From the NCBI GenBank assembly GCA_018136815.1, contig CM030937.1, positions 4,400,226 to 4,464,225 of the forward strand: a DNA stretch of 64,000 nt, read 5' to 3'. The DNA is from Isochrysis galbana. Taxonomy: Eukaryota > Haptophyta > Isochrysidales > Isochrysidaceae. The notes below the pieces were generated by a model that made no database searches, was not told the origin of the DNA, and saw only the letters and a program-made list of their open reading frames with translations. Every line of letters starts with the position of its first letter. Positions within the stretch are counted from its first letter, which is position 1. Positions 11,080 through 22,260 of the stretch are shown here, piece by piece. The position numbers and the translations under genes were made by a program.

Positions 11080-11820
11080 TTACTTTAAGGTTTTCTTTAA
11101 GGTGGTCCGCGGGTGAACGGGCCCACCCCCCGGTATTACGGGAAATCGGCGGGTGGGAGGGCGGCGTCGCCCGCAGTCGATCAGGTAGTGGGGCTCCTGG
11201 CGGCTGTGTATTGTGGTGAGTATGACCCAGGCGGCTTGAGCAAGGCGGGCGATCTCCCTCTCGAGCCACTGGTCGGCGGTGCTAGTGTCCCTGACGCCCC
11301 TGTTGACCGAGAGGCTGAGCTGCATGAAGTGTGCAGTAGTCGCATGGTGGAGAAGGACGAGCGTCACAAGTTGGGCCCTGTGTATACCGGAGAAGAGCGC
11401 GCCCGAGGTGGCGGGGGCGGGGGAAGGAACCTACTAGGCAGACCACCAGGCGAGGTGCGCAAAGGAGTGGCCACAAGTCCACCTCTTGTGGTGGTCGCTG
11501 GTGAGCGCAATGGTTGCACGGAGTGCTACCTGCTGCTTCATAGATCTGTGCATCGGGCCGCAGAATTTGAGTCGCACAGCCCCCCAGGGAGCCAAATTTC
11601 TGTACTAGGCGATTGCCATGGAGGTAGGAGTCCTGAGCGCGGGCGATGGATGCAAGCATGTGACCTACGTGTTGGCAGAGAGTGTGGCTCGTTGTGGTGC
11701 GTCTCAAGTGTTTTTTTGTGTCCCTGTGAGGCAAGCATGCAAGTGTCATGGGTGAGCCAGGGTGCTAAGTCAAGGGCAGCGGTCTTTGCCAACCTTTCAC
11801 ATAACGTATTTTCTTATTGA
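11080..11820. other. Unidentified open region, possibly transposon-derived
   Basis: Open frames run on both strands. Plus strand: an alternative-start frame of 235 codons from 11113. Minus strand: two overlapping frames at 11749-11282 and 11367-11080, with ADQWLEREIARLAQAAWVIL in the second, which looks more protein-like than the plus-strand frame. I do not recognise a family and cannot pick the coding strand with confidence. Confidence 0.25.
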
Positions 11821-13534
11821 TGGGGAAGAAAATTCGCCAATTTCAGGCTGTCGGAGCAGCCGGCGGCCGTATTAAGAAAACTACTCCGAAATGTAATGCT
11901 TTCGAAGTGGATTCGAAAAATGGGCTCGTGCGGGCTCACGAGCCGTGAAAATTCGCGTGGGAACTGCATCACAGCCCTGCGGAGGGGGCGACCCCGTGGG
12001 AGGAGGAGGGGGCGAGCGCGTGGGAGGCGGAGTGGCCGCGCGAGTACACCCCTGTGGCAAGCTGGGCTGCCAGAGAGGAGTGGGGGAAGGGGGGGGGAGG
12101 GGAGCGGCGCGCGGCGGGCCTCCGCGGCCGCTGCAGCGGCTCAGTCCCCGGCACCCGGGGAGATAGCCGCTGGAGCGAGCCCTTATTGTCACCTTTCGGC
12201 ACCAGAACCTCACACTGTGGAGCGTGATGTGTGTGTGAATGAAGTGTGATGTGTGATGTGCCAAGTCCAATATCAATGGAATTGCAAGCAATAATATACG
12301 TGTATGTGCAAGCTAGCAAAGAATAGGGAGGAGGGAGAAAGGAGGGCCCAGCGCGCTAGCGCGCTAGCCAAAAACAAAACTCATAGACGACATATTTTGG
12401 GAATATTTGGGCAGCCTCCCGGGATATAAACGGGATATCGTCGCGGAATATTTGGGCAGATTTTTCGGAATATTTTTTCTGCCTGGCTAAGTAAAGTCTT
12501 CATGGTGACCCAGCCGTGACCGTTGAGCGAAAAAATTGTGCCTCCGTGACGCCCTTCCGGGAAGGACGACTTGACCAAGTGGGGTCAAGATTTATGATTC
12601 AGCTCAAAGCGAAAATGAGCTGTATGCTCCCAAGATGGAGCTGATCAAGACATCTCCTTGGGGCGAGGTCTCATTCTTTGAGCCTGCTTAGAAGTAAAAG
12701 GTTTCATGCCCACCACTCCGTGCCGGTCCCACTTAAGGGCTTAAGGGGAATAGGTGTGTTCACAGTAGTCTTATAATCAGTTTAGTCAACCCATGGCCGG
12801 CGGACGCGATTCCGAGCCCAAGAGGCTTACGCCGGCGGGCATAGCTCGCCATCACGAGATTGAATAACCTCGTCATTGATGTAGTGACCGGGCTACGTCG
12901 AAGAAATCAAGGGCCTGCTTGGGCTTCGTTATCGTGCCCACCTCGCGGATGACTTCATGAATGACCTCGGCTCGAGCGTCGGGATCGGGACGGGCATCGG
13001 CATCGGGCCACCGCTGACGATGTTGGCGCCGAGCATCTTCATACACCTCTGTCGTGGACCCTTTGACAACTGCCTACTCACCAGCTAGCAGCCATTGCAA
13101 GGCCGACAGCCGGCGATCGGCCGACGCAGAACCTCCGCATTTGTTATGGGGATTCGCCCGACATTCACTGCTTTGATTCTCCCACGCGCGGATCCCGGGA
13201 CGTGCGCCGTCACGCGTGGGGGGGGATCCGCGTGGAGGAAATGTCAAAGTCAAAGTCGCGGGGAAACCCGAAAGAGATGGAGAGTACCGAAAGAGGGGGA
13301 AACCAAGAGAGGGAGCCTCTCTTGGGGAAACCTAAGGGCGGCTCTCCCCCTAACTACAAAATACCCAGTCATCCCCGGCCCTCGCTTGCAGCTTGCAACC
13401 ATCCACCTACCCACTCATAACATGCTTGGCACCGCTACACCAACACCTTACCAGCCGGTGCGCAGACACACACGAGGCGTTTTGGCAGAAACGCCAAGAT
13501 AGCGCCGTCGTGCATGGGAAAGAGAACCCGTGCT
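11821..13534. other. Intergenic with one unassigned minus-strand exon-like frame
   Basis: A GC-rich block (11950-12180) is followed by AT-richer DNA with repeated GGAATATTT (12395-12475) and a GCGCGCTAGC palindrome near 12351-12370. At 13069-12873 on the minus strand a frame follows an acceptor-like CAG and reads through VYEDARRQHRQRWPDADARP to ITKPKQALDFFDVARSLHQ and a stop; it looks like the last exon of an unknown protein or a transposon. The rest (13070-13534) shows nothing recognisable and is the 3' side of the ubiquitin-like gene. Confidence 0.35.
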
Positions 13535-14530
13535 TCACCCCGAGGCACTGCTATCTCGGAGCAATTGCGTCACGCCCCGCTTGATGTCTCCATCAAAAGC
13601 ACGTGCCAGACCCCAGAGGAGCGTCGGCGAGCGGGTGGCCATCTCTCGCTCTGAAAGGAGATGGTTACTGCTGCGGCGTGAGCTTGAGCCACGCGAGCTG
13701 ATGGCGACCACCATTTCACGCAACTGTTCGGGTTCGAGCACTTGCACGACATCACTCACTTGTCTGCGCACTGCCTTAAAATTGACGCACAACCATTGCC
13801 CGTCTTGATCTATTTTATACTTGCGTGAAGAGAGAGCTGCAAGGCGGTGTTCGATGTTTCCGTGTTCCGTAAGAAAATCGTTACTTGTGCCGCCAGCCCG
13901 TGCTGCGGACTGCAAAGCTGATCCGGCGCCATAGTGGTAGTCTCGCACCAACTGCTCCACTGTGCGCACACGGCCTCCCTTGTTATTGGTGTTCTTGCTC
14001 CCCGTGCTACCTGACATCTCTTTCTCAGCTTGAAGGGTGTATCTCAATGGGTCTCCTTCATCATCGGTGGTGGACACGGCCCGGCCAGCCCGCCTACGCT
14101 TGGAGGCCGGCTGGGCGTCCTGCTCAACTGGTGCCTCCCTTGCCTGAATGTCTGGGCCGAATCCCGAGGATGATTCTTGTGGCTGACTGTTGACCTCGGC
14201 GGTGCTGATTGCTCGACTCTCCGTAGAAGTGGAGCCTTGGACGAGTCGATGGACAGTGTGTGGTTTCCGGCGACTGCTGCTGGCCGAAGAGGACGCGCCG
14301 GGCATCCGCGAGACCAGGATCCTTGCCGATCCTTCTCCAAGCACCTCATAGAGTGGAGTGCCGTCTGGTGCGCCCATGGCTTGCGGAGGGAAGCCAGTCT
14401 TGAGCTGCTGCGCAGCTGTGGGGATAGCGAGTACCTGCTCAATACGAGCCCGCAGCTCGCCAACCGTCGCGGTGTCGCCCAGCTCCAACTCCAGCATGCC
14501 AGACGGACCCTGCACTCGCACGAGCGGCAT
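13535..14530 (-). CDS. Ubiquitin-like domain protein (OTU1/UBX-type N-terminus)
   Basis: Single-exon gene of 331 residues. Residues 1-75 form a ubiquitin-like fold: MPLVRVQGPSGMLELELGD, then VGELRARIEQVLAIP and QQLKTGFPPQ, resembling the UBX-like N-terminus of OTU1/YOD1, including the GFPP turn. The middle is disordered with a basic patch (PASKRRRAGRAV) that could be a nuclear signal. The last 110 residues form a second structured block: HRLAALSSRKYKIDQDGQWL, CVNFKAVRRQVSDVVQVL and SPTLLWGLARAFDGDIKRGV. I cannot name that block. No OTU cysteine protease domain is present, so deubiquitinase activity is not supported. It may be an adaptor of the ubiquitin system, which is an inference from the N-terminus alone. 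Confidence 0.72.
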   Translation of the reverse strand: MPLVRVQGPSGMLELELGDTATVGELRARIEQVLAIPTAAQQLKTGFPPQAMGAPDGTPLYEVLGEGSARILVSRMPGASSSASSSRRKPHTVHRLVQGSTSTESRAISTAEVNSQPQESSSGFGPDIQAREAPVEQDAQPASKRRRAGRAVSTTDDEGDPLRYTLQAEKEMSGSTGSKNTNNKGGRVRTVEQLVRDYHYGAGSALQSAARAGGTSNDFLTEHGNIEHRLAALSSRKYKIDQDGQWLCVNFKAVRRQVSDVVQVLEPEQLREMVVAISSRGSSSRRSSNHLLSEREMATRSPTLLWGLARAFDGDIKRGVTQLLRDSSASG

Positions 14531-14589
14531 GCCCCGCCTCCCCCCACCCGTCTCGCGTTTCGGCGGCGCTTCATTAATCTTTTTAACTC

Positions 14590-16540
14590 CTTATGGGCGG
14601 CGAGAAGCACCTAAAACGGGGCTTCGCGTGTGTTGTTCCCGACGGGGGGCCACCAAGTTTCATGGCGTGTACAGTAATTGGCGACTCAAAAATGTTCGGT
14701 TTCACAGTAACCATCGTTCACAGCCGCTCAACTGTCCACGCGCCCGGCTTTCGCTCTCTCGCTGCCGGACGGCGCTGTCGGCGCCCTCCCCCAGCGACAG
14801 AGTCCTCTCCTCTCAGGAGAGCAGCCACGCACGGCTCCACCGCCGGCGCGCCACCCGCGTCGGCTCCGCTACAGGCTGCGTCATGCCTGCCCGTCGTCCT
14901 GCGCGCTCCCAAGCTCGCGGTACGACTCCTGCCTCCAACTCAGCAAGGTCTGCCACCCCTCCAGAGAAGAACTCCGAGGGAGGGGATGAGTGTGACTCCG
15001 GACGGATGGAGGAGGACTCTTCTCCCGACTCTCCTCGCGGTGGCTTGGGAGTCCTCGGCTCCGACGGACAGGAAACTTCTGAGTCGTCTGGCGCAGGTTC
15101 TGCAGGGGAGGGGCTCCAGGCGCCCTCTGCCACCTCTGCTGGCAAGGACCAGCTTTCTGGACTGGATCCTGAAGCGCTGCTCGATGCCCTCATGGACAGG
15201 TTGGAGGCTAGGAAGGTGGCAGCAGAGAAGGGCATGCCAAGCCGTCGGGCAGGCCGACGCCCTCCTCCTCGTTCCCCCCCACCCTCATCTCCGGGCGCTT
15301 CGGTCCTCTCTGCAAGGTCTGAAGGGCCCAGAGAAGCAGGCCGCTCGAAGCACCGCACTTCACGGTCTACTACACGCCGACCATCAGGGAGGTACCCTTC
15401 CCCTGGGTCTCATCACTCCTCTCCCTCCAGCCACTCGTCGCCTGAGGGGTCTAGCGACGAAGATGGACCCCGTTGGCAGCCGCCGAGGCCGACAGCTGCT
15501 GCTTTCTTCGTCGGAGGCGAGCTGTCCTGCCCCTACGACAACGTCGACAATCCTTACCCTCGGGCGCATGCTCTGCGCTTTAGGGCCACGCATTACGACC
15601 CCGAAGAAGCGGGCGACACGGTTCACGCCCGCATCTTCAAAAACCTGGGCGCCGCTAACAAGCGCGAAATGTGCACGCTCCTCCCCCTCCTCTCCTACGG
15701 CCACGACCTACTTGCCTGCCTCCAGGAGCTACGTGGTTTGGCAAAGCGGGGCGTGCGCTCAGGCCGGCTCGACCGCGCCGATCGAGAGAGGCTGCTCGAC
15801 CTCGCCGACGCCTCTCGGGGCCAGCTCGCAACGATGCAAGAATTCGGCCGCCAGCGACTCGACGAGCTCGAGGCTGTCTCCCGGGGGGGCCTCGAGTCAG
15901 AGAAGTTCGCTCCGCTATACGAGACAGCCCGGGCGAATGTGGGCGCCCGCTCTGCGCTGGGACAATTCCTCTTCGACTCAGCGTCAGATAGGAGGCACTC
16001 GGCGCTCACCGCCGCCGCGGCGTCCCTGTACGTCGCCCCGCTCAAACGGAAGCACGCCACCCAGCCCAAGCCCAAGCCCCAGCCGGAGCCCAAGGCCGAC
16101 AAGGCGGCGAAAGTCCCCAACCAGCGCAGAGATGGAGGAGACAAACAGCATCAGCAGGCGGCCCCACCGACATCCGAGGCCTCACGGCGGGCGCCCAGAG
16201 GAGGACGCGCTCCACCCCAGCAGCCGGCCGGCGGCAGCGCGGACAAAGGGGCGGGCCGCCCTACCAGCCAGTAGGAGGCGCGCAGCGCCGCCACGGGGAG
16301 CGGGGCGGCGTGTGCGCCCCCTCCCTCCAGGGCTGCTCCCGGCCAGGCGGCCACACTTGATGTCGCAGCCGCCGGGACTCGCCCCCGCGCCGCCCACCCA
16401 CTCGGACCGAGTCCGAGCGCGCATAGCGGCGTGGAGGCGCATCGGGACGCCGCGCAAGGTGCTCGACTGGATCGCACACGGCGTCCCGGTCCCGTGGGCG
16501 GGGGCCCCTCCCCCGCCCTTCCATCACGGCGTGTCGGCGC
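14590..16540 (+). mobile_element. DIRS-like retroelement fragment (fossil)
   Basis: A long Pro/Ser/Arg-rich frame starting near 14883 (MPARRPARSQARG) ends at 16274 and looks like a first-ORF (gag-like) protein with a helical core. Just downstream another frame reads PRKVLDWIAHGVPVPW and GAPPPPFHHG, resembling the beginning of DIRS-class reverse transcriptase regions. The rest of the pol region is absent; it is replaced by a piggyBac fragment. The element is broken and truncated. Family assignment rests on a short RT-proximal motif, so DIRS is the best guess and other retroelements are possible. Confidence 0.5.
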
Positions 16541-16544
16541 GGGC

Positions 16545-17720
16545 GACGAAGAGCAGGCCATTCCCGAGCAGCTGCTCGCGGAACAGGCCATGCACATGGA
16601 GGCGCTGCTCGAGGTGGACGTGCGCAAGATGAGGAAGGCGGAACTGCAGCTGCATTTGCGTGTGCGGGGTCTTCGAGCGCCTGCCTACAAGAACCGGCAG
16701 GAACTCATTGTCGCCCTCATCGAAGCTGTTCGCAACAACCTTGCCGTCGACCGCAGCATGTTGCAGGCAGAGCTACATTCAGCAGGAGGACCATGTTGGG
16801 GTAGGGACGCAGCAGCACAGACGGCAACGAAGGCGCCGCGACCCGCCGGAGCGACCGGCCGCCAACGCAAGGAGAAGAAGAAGGAGTGGGGCTGGGTGCC
16901 CGTGGACCCTTCCAAGATCACTCGACCTGTCTACGGAGGCGCCGACGAGGCGTTTCGACCGAGCCAGGCTGTTGGCCTGAGCTCGTCCGCGCACCCCTTC
17001 AAATGGTTCGAGAAGTTCATGACCAAGGACTACCGCCAGGAGTTGGTGCGCAACAGCAACAAGTACATTGGCTGGCTCATGGTGTGCGGCATGGAGAAGT
17101 ACGCCAACACCAAGCCGATTACTTTGCGGGACGTCGATTTCTACTTCGCCATGCTCTTTCTGAACGGTCTCAATCCTGTGCCCATGTTCCGCGATGTGCA
17201 TTCCGTCTCGTGGGCCAGGAAGGGAGTGCGCGCATCGGATTTACTGTCGCGCGATCGGTGGAGAGAAATGCGTGCGCTTTTCCACATCTCGTCGCCAAAG
17301 GATGCGCCCCAGCCAGGCACCGCCAAGTGGGATGTGCTCCACAAGGTACGTCCGATGATGGACCACATCCTCGGCAACAGTCGAGCGAACGTTTTGCCTG
17401 GCAGATCGTTCGCGATCGACGAAATGACCATTGGTTTTCAGGGAAAGCACGGCAAGCTGAAGCAGCGGTGCCACAGGTATAAGCGCGCAGGCGATGGCTT
17501 CCAAGCCGATGCCCTTTGCCTGGACGGTGGGTATCTGCTAGCACTTGCCTTTCGTGGAGACAACACCATCCCCATGTACAACCCTGAGTTCTCCACCTTG
17601 CACAATAGATGTGTGCACATCCTTCAGCACATTGACGCGGATGGCTCCCGCCTTTTTTGGGACAACCTTTATCCCTCCCTCGATGTGGTGGCCGCGGGAC
17701 AGGTGCGCTGCCGATCGCGC
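16545..17720 (+). mobile_element. PiggyBac transposase, 3' truncated, with SAP-like N-terminus
   Basis: DNA transposon remnant in one open frame. A SAP-like module (RKMRKAELQLHLRVRGLRAP, then NRQELIVALIEAV) is followed by a basic linker and the DDE_Tnp_1_7 core: FKWFEKFMTKDYRQELV, VDFYFAMLFLNGLNPVPMF, WREMRALFHISS, SFAIDEMTIGFQGKHG with the first catalytic Asp, and LFWDNLYPSLDVVAAG with the second. The frame then meets a donor-like CAG|GTGCGC at about 17701; the third Asp and the C-terminal Cys-rich finger are not found downstream. TTAA occurs at 14583 and 17936, but I cannot show these are its target sites. The upstream join to a DIRS-like segment near 16540 means the true 5' end is unclear. 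Confidence 0.8.
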
Positions 17721-17815
17721 CCGCTCTGGCGCAGGTCGACCAGGCCCGTACCTACAATGCCTCTGCCGCCCCAAACGTCAGGTTCCCGACTCGTCTTTCG
17801 ACGCTGTGAGGCAGG

Positions 17816-17866
17816 GAGAACACCTGCCGCCAATGCTCAACCAGAGCATCGGCGGCAGGTGTTCTC
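17816..17866. repeat. Strong 23-bp hairpin
   Basis: GAGAACACCTGCCGCC plus AATGCTC (17816-17838) pairs with GAGCAT plus CGGCGGCAGGTGTTCTC (17844-17866) with one mismatch and a 5-nt loop AACCA. It lies just downstream of the piggyBac remnant. It could be a fold-back end of a lost element or an RNA-level hairpin. Confidence 0.85.
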
Positions 17867-17939
17867 TCTATGTTTTCGTCGGCTCCTCGGATTTTCACGT
17901 GCATCATAGGGCTGGTAGCAATCTAGAAATGTAATTTAA

Positions 17940-18239
17940 GCTAGCCTGCAGCGTGATCTGCGACGGCGCGACGCGCGCGGCCGAACAGTACAGTGGAATT
18001 GATAGCTTTTTGTTTGACGTCTAAAGGGAGAATTTTTCTCCGCACGGAGGGCTCGAAAATTGGGCAGAAGGGCGAATTTCGAGCTCTACACCGCCCGTTC
18101 TTTTGGCTACTAGTAGATTCAATATGTAATCTAGCCAAGCACCGGCCTGAAAGCTTCAGGCATGATGGTTGCGATCGATTTCTGTGGGCAATCGTGTCGT
18201 GAATCACGATTGGACACCGGCTGCTTTGCGCTCATCTCG
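17940..18239. other. Spacer between piggyBac and gypsy remnants
   Basis: No supported gene. A plus-strand frame leads into the gypsy fragment from about 18162. Confidence 0.4.
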
Positions 18240-19139
18240 AGCTCGAAAATCGACCCTACCCAAATCAACTCTATCGAAGCCGTCCGTTCTTTCCTTGGAC
18301 TGTGCTCGTACTACCGCCGTTTTATACGCCGTTTTGCGATCCGTGCAGCGCCGTTAACCGCTCTCACGCGGAAAGGGTGCGATGTCCCGGTCGAGTCGCA
18401 AACAGAAGCCTGTCGCCAGGCTATCGAAGATCTCAAGCAAGCTATCTGTGAAGAACCCGTACTCGCACCTCCTCGAGACGACCGTCCTTTCCTCGTTAAG
18501 ACCGACGGTGCTAGCAAGCTCGGCATCGCCGGCGTCCTTGCTCAGAAAGACGACGAAGGGAGAGAGCGCGTTGTTGCATACTACGGTCGTAGTTTGAGTC
18601 CGGCTGAGCGCCATTGGACAGTTACTGAAATCGAACTTCTAGCAGCGCTAGAATCGATCCGAAATTGGAGGCCGTATCTTTGGGGTCGCCACTTCACCCT
18701 CGTCGTAGACCATTCAGCTTTGCGCTGGCTTCACATGATGAAAGATCAAGTCACCGGTGGTCCAGCCTCGCGCCTCATGCGATGGGTCCTGAAGCTAGCC
18801 GAATATCGATTCGACGTCGTGCACAAACCTGGAGTCACTCACTGGGACGCCGACGGCTTATCCCGCCTAGTTGCTCTCGAGCCCGATCACGATCCTCTCC
18901 ATCTCGAGGAGAGTGACGTCCATTCTTTCGATTCTTCCGAAATTCACGACATAGTTGCCGCCGCGGTCACGTCATCCACCCTCCCTCCGCGTTGGCTTCA
19001 GCGGACGAGTTCCACTTTAACGATAGTTCGAACCCTTCGGTGGCGTAGTTATGCGCTCTCTTTCCGTATATCTTCGCGCATGACGAGCGATCGCGACTTC
19101 AGCCTTCGCCGCGCGGGGAGGGGTTTGTTTATCGTATGA
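18240..19139 (+). mobile_element. Ty3/gypsy LTR-retrotransposon fragment (RT end and RNase H), fossil
   Basis: The frame covers the C-terminal part of reverse transcriptase (SFLGLCSYYRRFIRRFA) and the RNase H domain (PFLVKTDGASKLGIAGVLAQ, VAYYGRSLSPAERHW, FTLVVDHSALRWLH, VHKPGVTHWDADGLSR). Order and motifs are those of Ty3/gypsy pol. Gag, protease, most of RT and integrase are not present nearby and no LTR pair was recognised, so this is a truncated, broken copy. Confidence 0.9.
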
Positions 19140-20059
19140 TTCCGGAGTGTTTACGTTAGCTTCTGAGCCCAAGGACTTTGGTTTTTGGTTTCTTGTGAGT
19201 GATTTTTGTAGCAACTTCGTCGAGTCCCACCGTGTTCCCAAACGAGTCCCCCCGAGTTCCCGAGTCTATACCCCGAGTCAACGAGTCAATACAAGTCAAG
19301 CACGCGCCTGAGCCACCCCCAGTCGCCTGCCACCACCTCCCACAAGCCTCCTTCCGCACTTCCGCGCCCACCGTGCTCCGTGCGTGCGTCGTGCGTCGTG
19401 CGTCGATCACCATGCCCGTAGTCAACCCCGAGGAAAGCTCCATGAGCTCCCCACAAGAACCGCGTTCCGCGCTAGCTGCCGGCGCGCCCTCGCAGGCAAT
19501 CTCCAAGAGTGAGATCAGCCTTGCTCTGACACAAGCGCACCGCCATCGCTCGCGAGGGAGAAAGAAGAACCAGTAGGAAAACCCGCCAGAGTTCTCCCAC
19601 GAGCCCAGTGGGCGTATACAAACAAACCTGCTTTCACCAATGTTTCACCTCGCCGTTTGACGTCAAGCTCGGAGTGAAACCCGAGTGAAACACTCTCAAA
19701 ACCCCCCGAGAGTCGCTCGGTTCATTTTGTTTTCGTGAGCGGCGTTTTTTCGTGACGGGCGCGCTGTCGGGTGCCCTCGCCGTCGGGTGGGGGGCGGGGG
19801 AGGGGAGGGGGAGGGGGAGGCCGAGGGGGGGGCAGGAGAGACGGACCGGGTGTGTGGGGAGCGGGAGGCGAGAGAAGGAGCCGTGAGCCGCCCCCTTGTT
19901 CTCTCTTCTCTCTCTCGTTTCAACGAGTTTCTCTGCGTTGGTCGTTCCCACGCCGTGCCTGCGCTCTCACGCCGGGTCGATCGCCTCCGCGCTCTTTCGC
20001 CCCCCCCCCCCCCCCCCCCCGGTCCCCCCAACACCACACACACGCCTCGCGCTCGCACC
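19140..20059. other. Possible retroelement leader; promoter side of Cys-rich gene
   Basis: Contains CGAGT-rich repeats (19215-19290) and a short frame (19412-19576, starting MPVVNPEESSMSSPQE) whose context, a GC-rich leader followed by a Ser/Pro-rich start, resembles the retroelement leader family elsewhere in the window; if so it is a broken fragment. At 19999-20022 lies a run of about 22 C directly upstream of the Cys-rich gene. Confidence 0.35.
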
Positions 20060-20723
20060 ATGCCTTGCTGTGGAATTATCCCCGACTCGAAGGAGGACTG
20101 CGTGTCGTGCATGAATGTCGAGGGCTTCAAGAAGGCCTTCGGCTCCGACCCTGAGGTTCGGCAGCTCACACCTGCACCCAGCACGCACGAGTGCGATGTG
20201 ACGTGCTGTCGCAAGCTGATGCAAGCGTGCTGACCGTTGCTCTTCTTATCCCTGCTCGCAGCCTGAGTATCTGTTCATGGGCATCATGTCGTGTTGCTCT
20301 ACGGGCGGCTGTTACTCAAGCCTTCGCTCCAAGAAGCATCCGAATGGCTTCATCCTTGGCCTGCAGATGGGTGAGAAAACAGACAACGAGCTTGCTTGCC
20401 TCACAGTCCGATGCTGCCTCGGTCTGAAGAATTGCGGGGCGCCGATCCCCACATTTCCGGCGTTCGTGCATGTTAAGAAAGACGATAAGATCTGCCAGAT
20501 CTCGATCCCATGCCTGCAGCTCGGTCTCAAGAAGCCTGAGACATGCTTCAGTGGCAATACAAATCTGTGTTGCTTGCACATGGCTGCTGACTTGATGAAG
20601 TCTGGCGATCAGGTGCCGGAGCAGGTGTGCGCTTGCTGCACCGTCCGTTTCAAGCCAGCGCCCGAGAGGTGCTGTGTTCCACCGTTCTCGTCGCCGAGCC
20701 TATCCTCGATGTCACGCTTTTAA
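20060..20723 (+). CDS. Cysteine-rich protein of unknown function
   Basis: Two exons, 20060-20155 and 20262-20723 (GT-AG, phase 0), give 185 residues. The product begins MPCCGIIPDSKEDCVSC and contains many Cys in pairs or short spacings: MSCCSTGGCYSS, LTVRCCLGLKNCG, NTNLCCLHMA, QVCACCTVRF and ERCCVPP. There is no signal peptide and no obvious membrane span, and the Cys spacing does not match a zinc finger I know. The protein may be disulphide-rich, metal-binding or lipidated at the Cys pairs. The splice boundaries read cleanly and the C-terminal exon is open and compositionally protein-like, so the gene call is fairly sure although function is unknown. Confidence 0.72.
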
Positions 20724-21240
20724 GCTGGTGACTCATGCCATGGTCCGTTGGCTCATGGTGTGGGTGTCACATGATGTCAGAAAGAGACGCACGCTCCCTT
20801 CATTTAGCATTGATTCATTTATGGCTCCCGATTGTCGGCTATGCCGCATAAACTTTTATCGAAGAAGACGTGTTGTGTCCGCTAGTAGTGGTGATGCATG
20901 GTGGTGAAGGCTATAGATATACACGAGATGCGGATGCGGCGCACAAGACATGATCTTATCCATCATGCATTTTGCTAGTTCGATGGGATCAAGGGTGGCG
21001 TCTGGCTGCCGTGGGAGCTAGCGGGATCGTTCGAGGCTGGGCGCGGATGATGGCTGCTCTTTGCGGCGCTTGGCTGCCTATGTGTGTGCTCGCTTGCTCA
21101 GTCGTAGATAGACGCTTAACGAGCAACGCCTAGGGCGGTCAAACAAGGGCTTTTTAACTACTACTACTAGTAAGGGTTGGGCTGCATTTTTTGATCGTGG
21201 CGCGATGCTCAAAAAAAAATCTTCTTAAATTCCCCGCTAC
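20724..21240. other. 3' flank, no gene seen
   Basis: Downstream of the Cys-rich gene. AAAAATCTTCTTAAATTCCCCGCTAC-like DNA (about 21212-21240) resembles, in inverse orientation, sequence at 39222-39252, suggesting shared repeat ends. No gene is supported. Confidence 0.4.
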
Positions 21241-22260
21241 GTGTGCGGCGTGAGGCAGTGTGCTAGTGTACCTCCCTACTACCCGACCTTAACCCCTATC
21301 AACCCCCTTCCCCTTTCCAAGTTCCCTCATTTTCGGAGAAGCTGGTTCCGGGGAGGCCGCGCGCGCTGCTTCGGCCGGGAGTTGGAGAGAAGGGGGCGGG
21401 AAACTGTGGTTCGTCCTTTGTGCCAGTGTTGGCTCGGGTTATCTTCCCTTAAATCTCTTAGGCTCCTCTTTAATAACCGCTGTGATTCCGACTAAGAGGT
21501 TAAGCTACTTTAGGTGATGTGTCGTAGGTCCAGACCTCTTGCCGCTTGCAAGAGGTCCTCCGACGTTCCTATGTTGAAATCCTTGTCCACCGTGTACAGC
21601 GGGCTTACCATTTTCTTAATATGTTTGTTGCTCGGGGCGTGTAACCCCATATTCTCTCGTTGTTTTTTTAGCCTCTGAAAGAAACCGACTTTCGCCGTTA
21701 CTAGCAGGTGGTATCTCGTAAGTATCGCTCTTAAAATCGACTTAACGGACCTGCCGTCCGCGTTGCCATACTAGATGTTATAGAAGTCGGTTAGTCGGTT
21801 AGGATGTACCTCCACGCCAGGATACCTAAGTATCCTGAGGAGGGCTGCGGTCTATCCACCTGATAACAGTAGAGACGTTGGGCCGTTTCGGATCCCGGCC
21901 TAAGGCTAATCCCCAGAAGTCCTTCTATGAATTCAAAGACGGGCTCCGTCGCGATACATGAGGCCAGGTGAGTGGAACTCTCGGGGGCTATGCCGCAAAA
22001 GCGGCATGTTGGATCGTCGGCAAAACGGTTCGCCGTAGCTATCCTTCTATGTAGGACATGTTTGAAATGCAAATAAGAGTCTCTAGGCGTTAAAAAGTTG
22101 TATTTGTACAATTGCGATACTTGTTTCCACTTTCCCGAGAGGACCGGTAACCTTTTTTCCCATCGTAGCGTGGATTTTTGTGCTTTTGTTTCCCTCAATG
22201 CGAGGAACGCTTTAGTCAAGACCCTGAGTGTCTGCCATCGAGCGCTTCGAGCGATGAGGT
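21241..22260 (-). mobile_element. LINE remnant: C-terminal zinc-binding part of reverse transcriptase
   Basis: Minus-strand frame 22219-21791 reads NFLTPRDSYLHFKHVLHRRI, then CRFCGIAPESSTHLASC, the C-x2-C-(x)n-H-x4-C motif of the zf-RVT module that follows LINE reverse transcriptases. The polymerase domain itself is missing upstream, so this is a 5'-truncated copy, as expected from aborted target-primed reverse transcription. The DNA at 21241-21790 should hold the 3' UTR; its end was not located. Confidence 0.72.

Noticed and set aside
14593-16632. 679-codon plus-strand open frame overlapping the DIRS-like frame in another register
   Set aside because: It is Arg/Pro/Ser-rich without any domain and shadows the protein-like 14883-16274 frame; GC-rich composition keeps several frames open.
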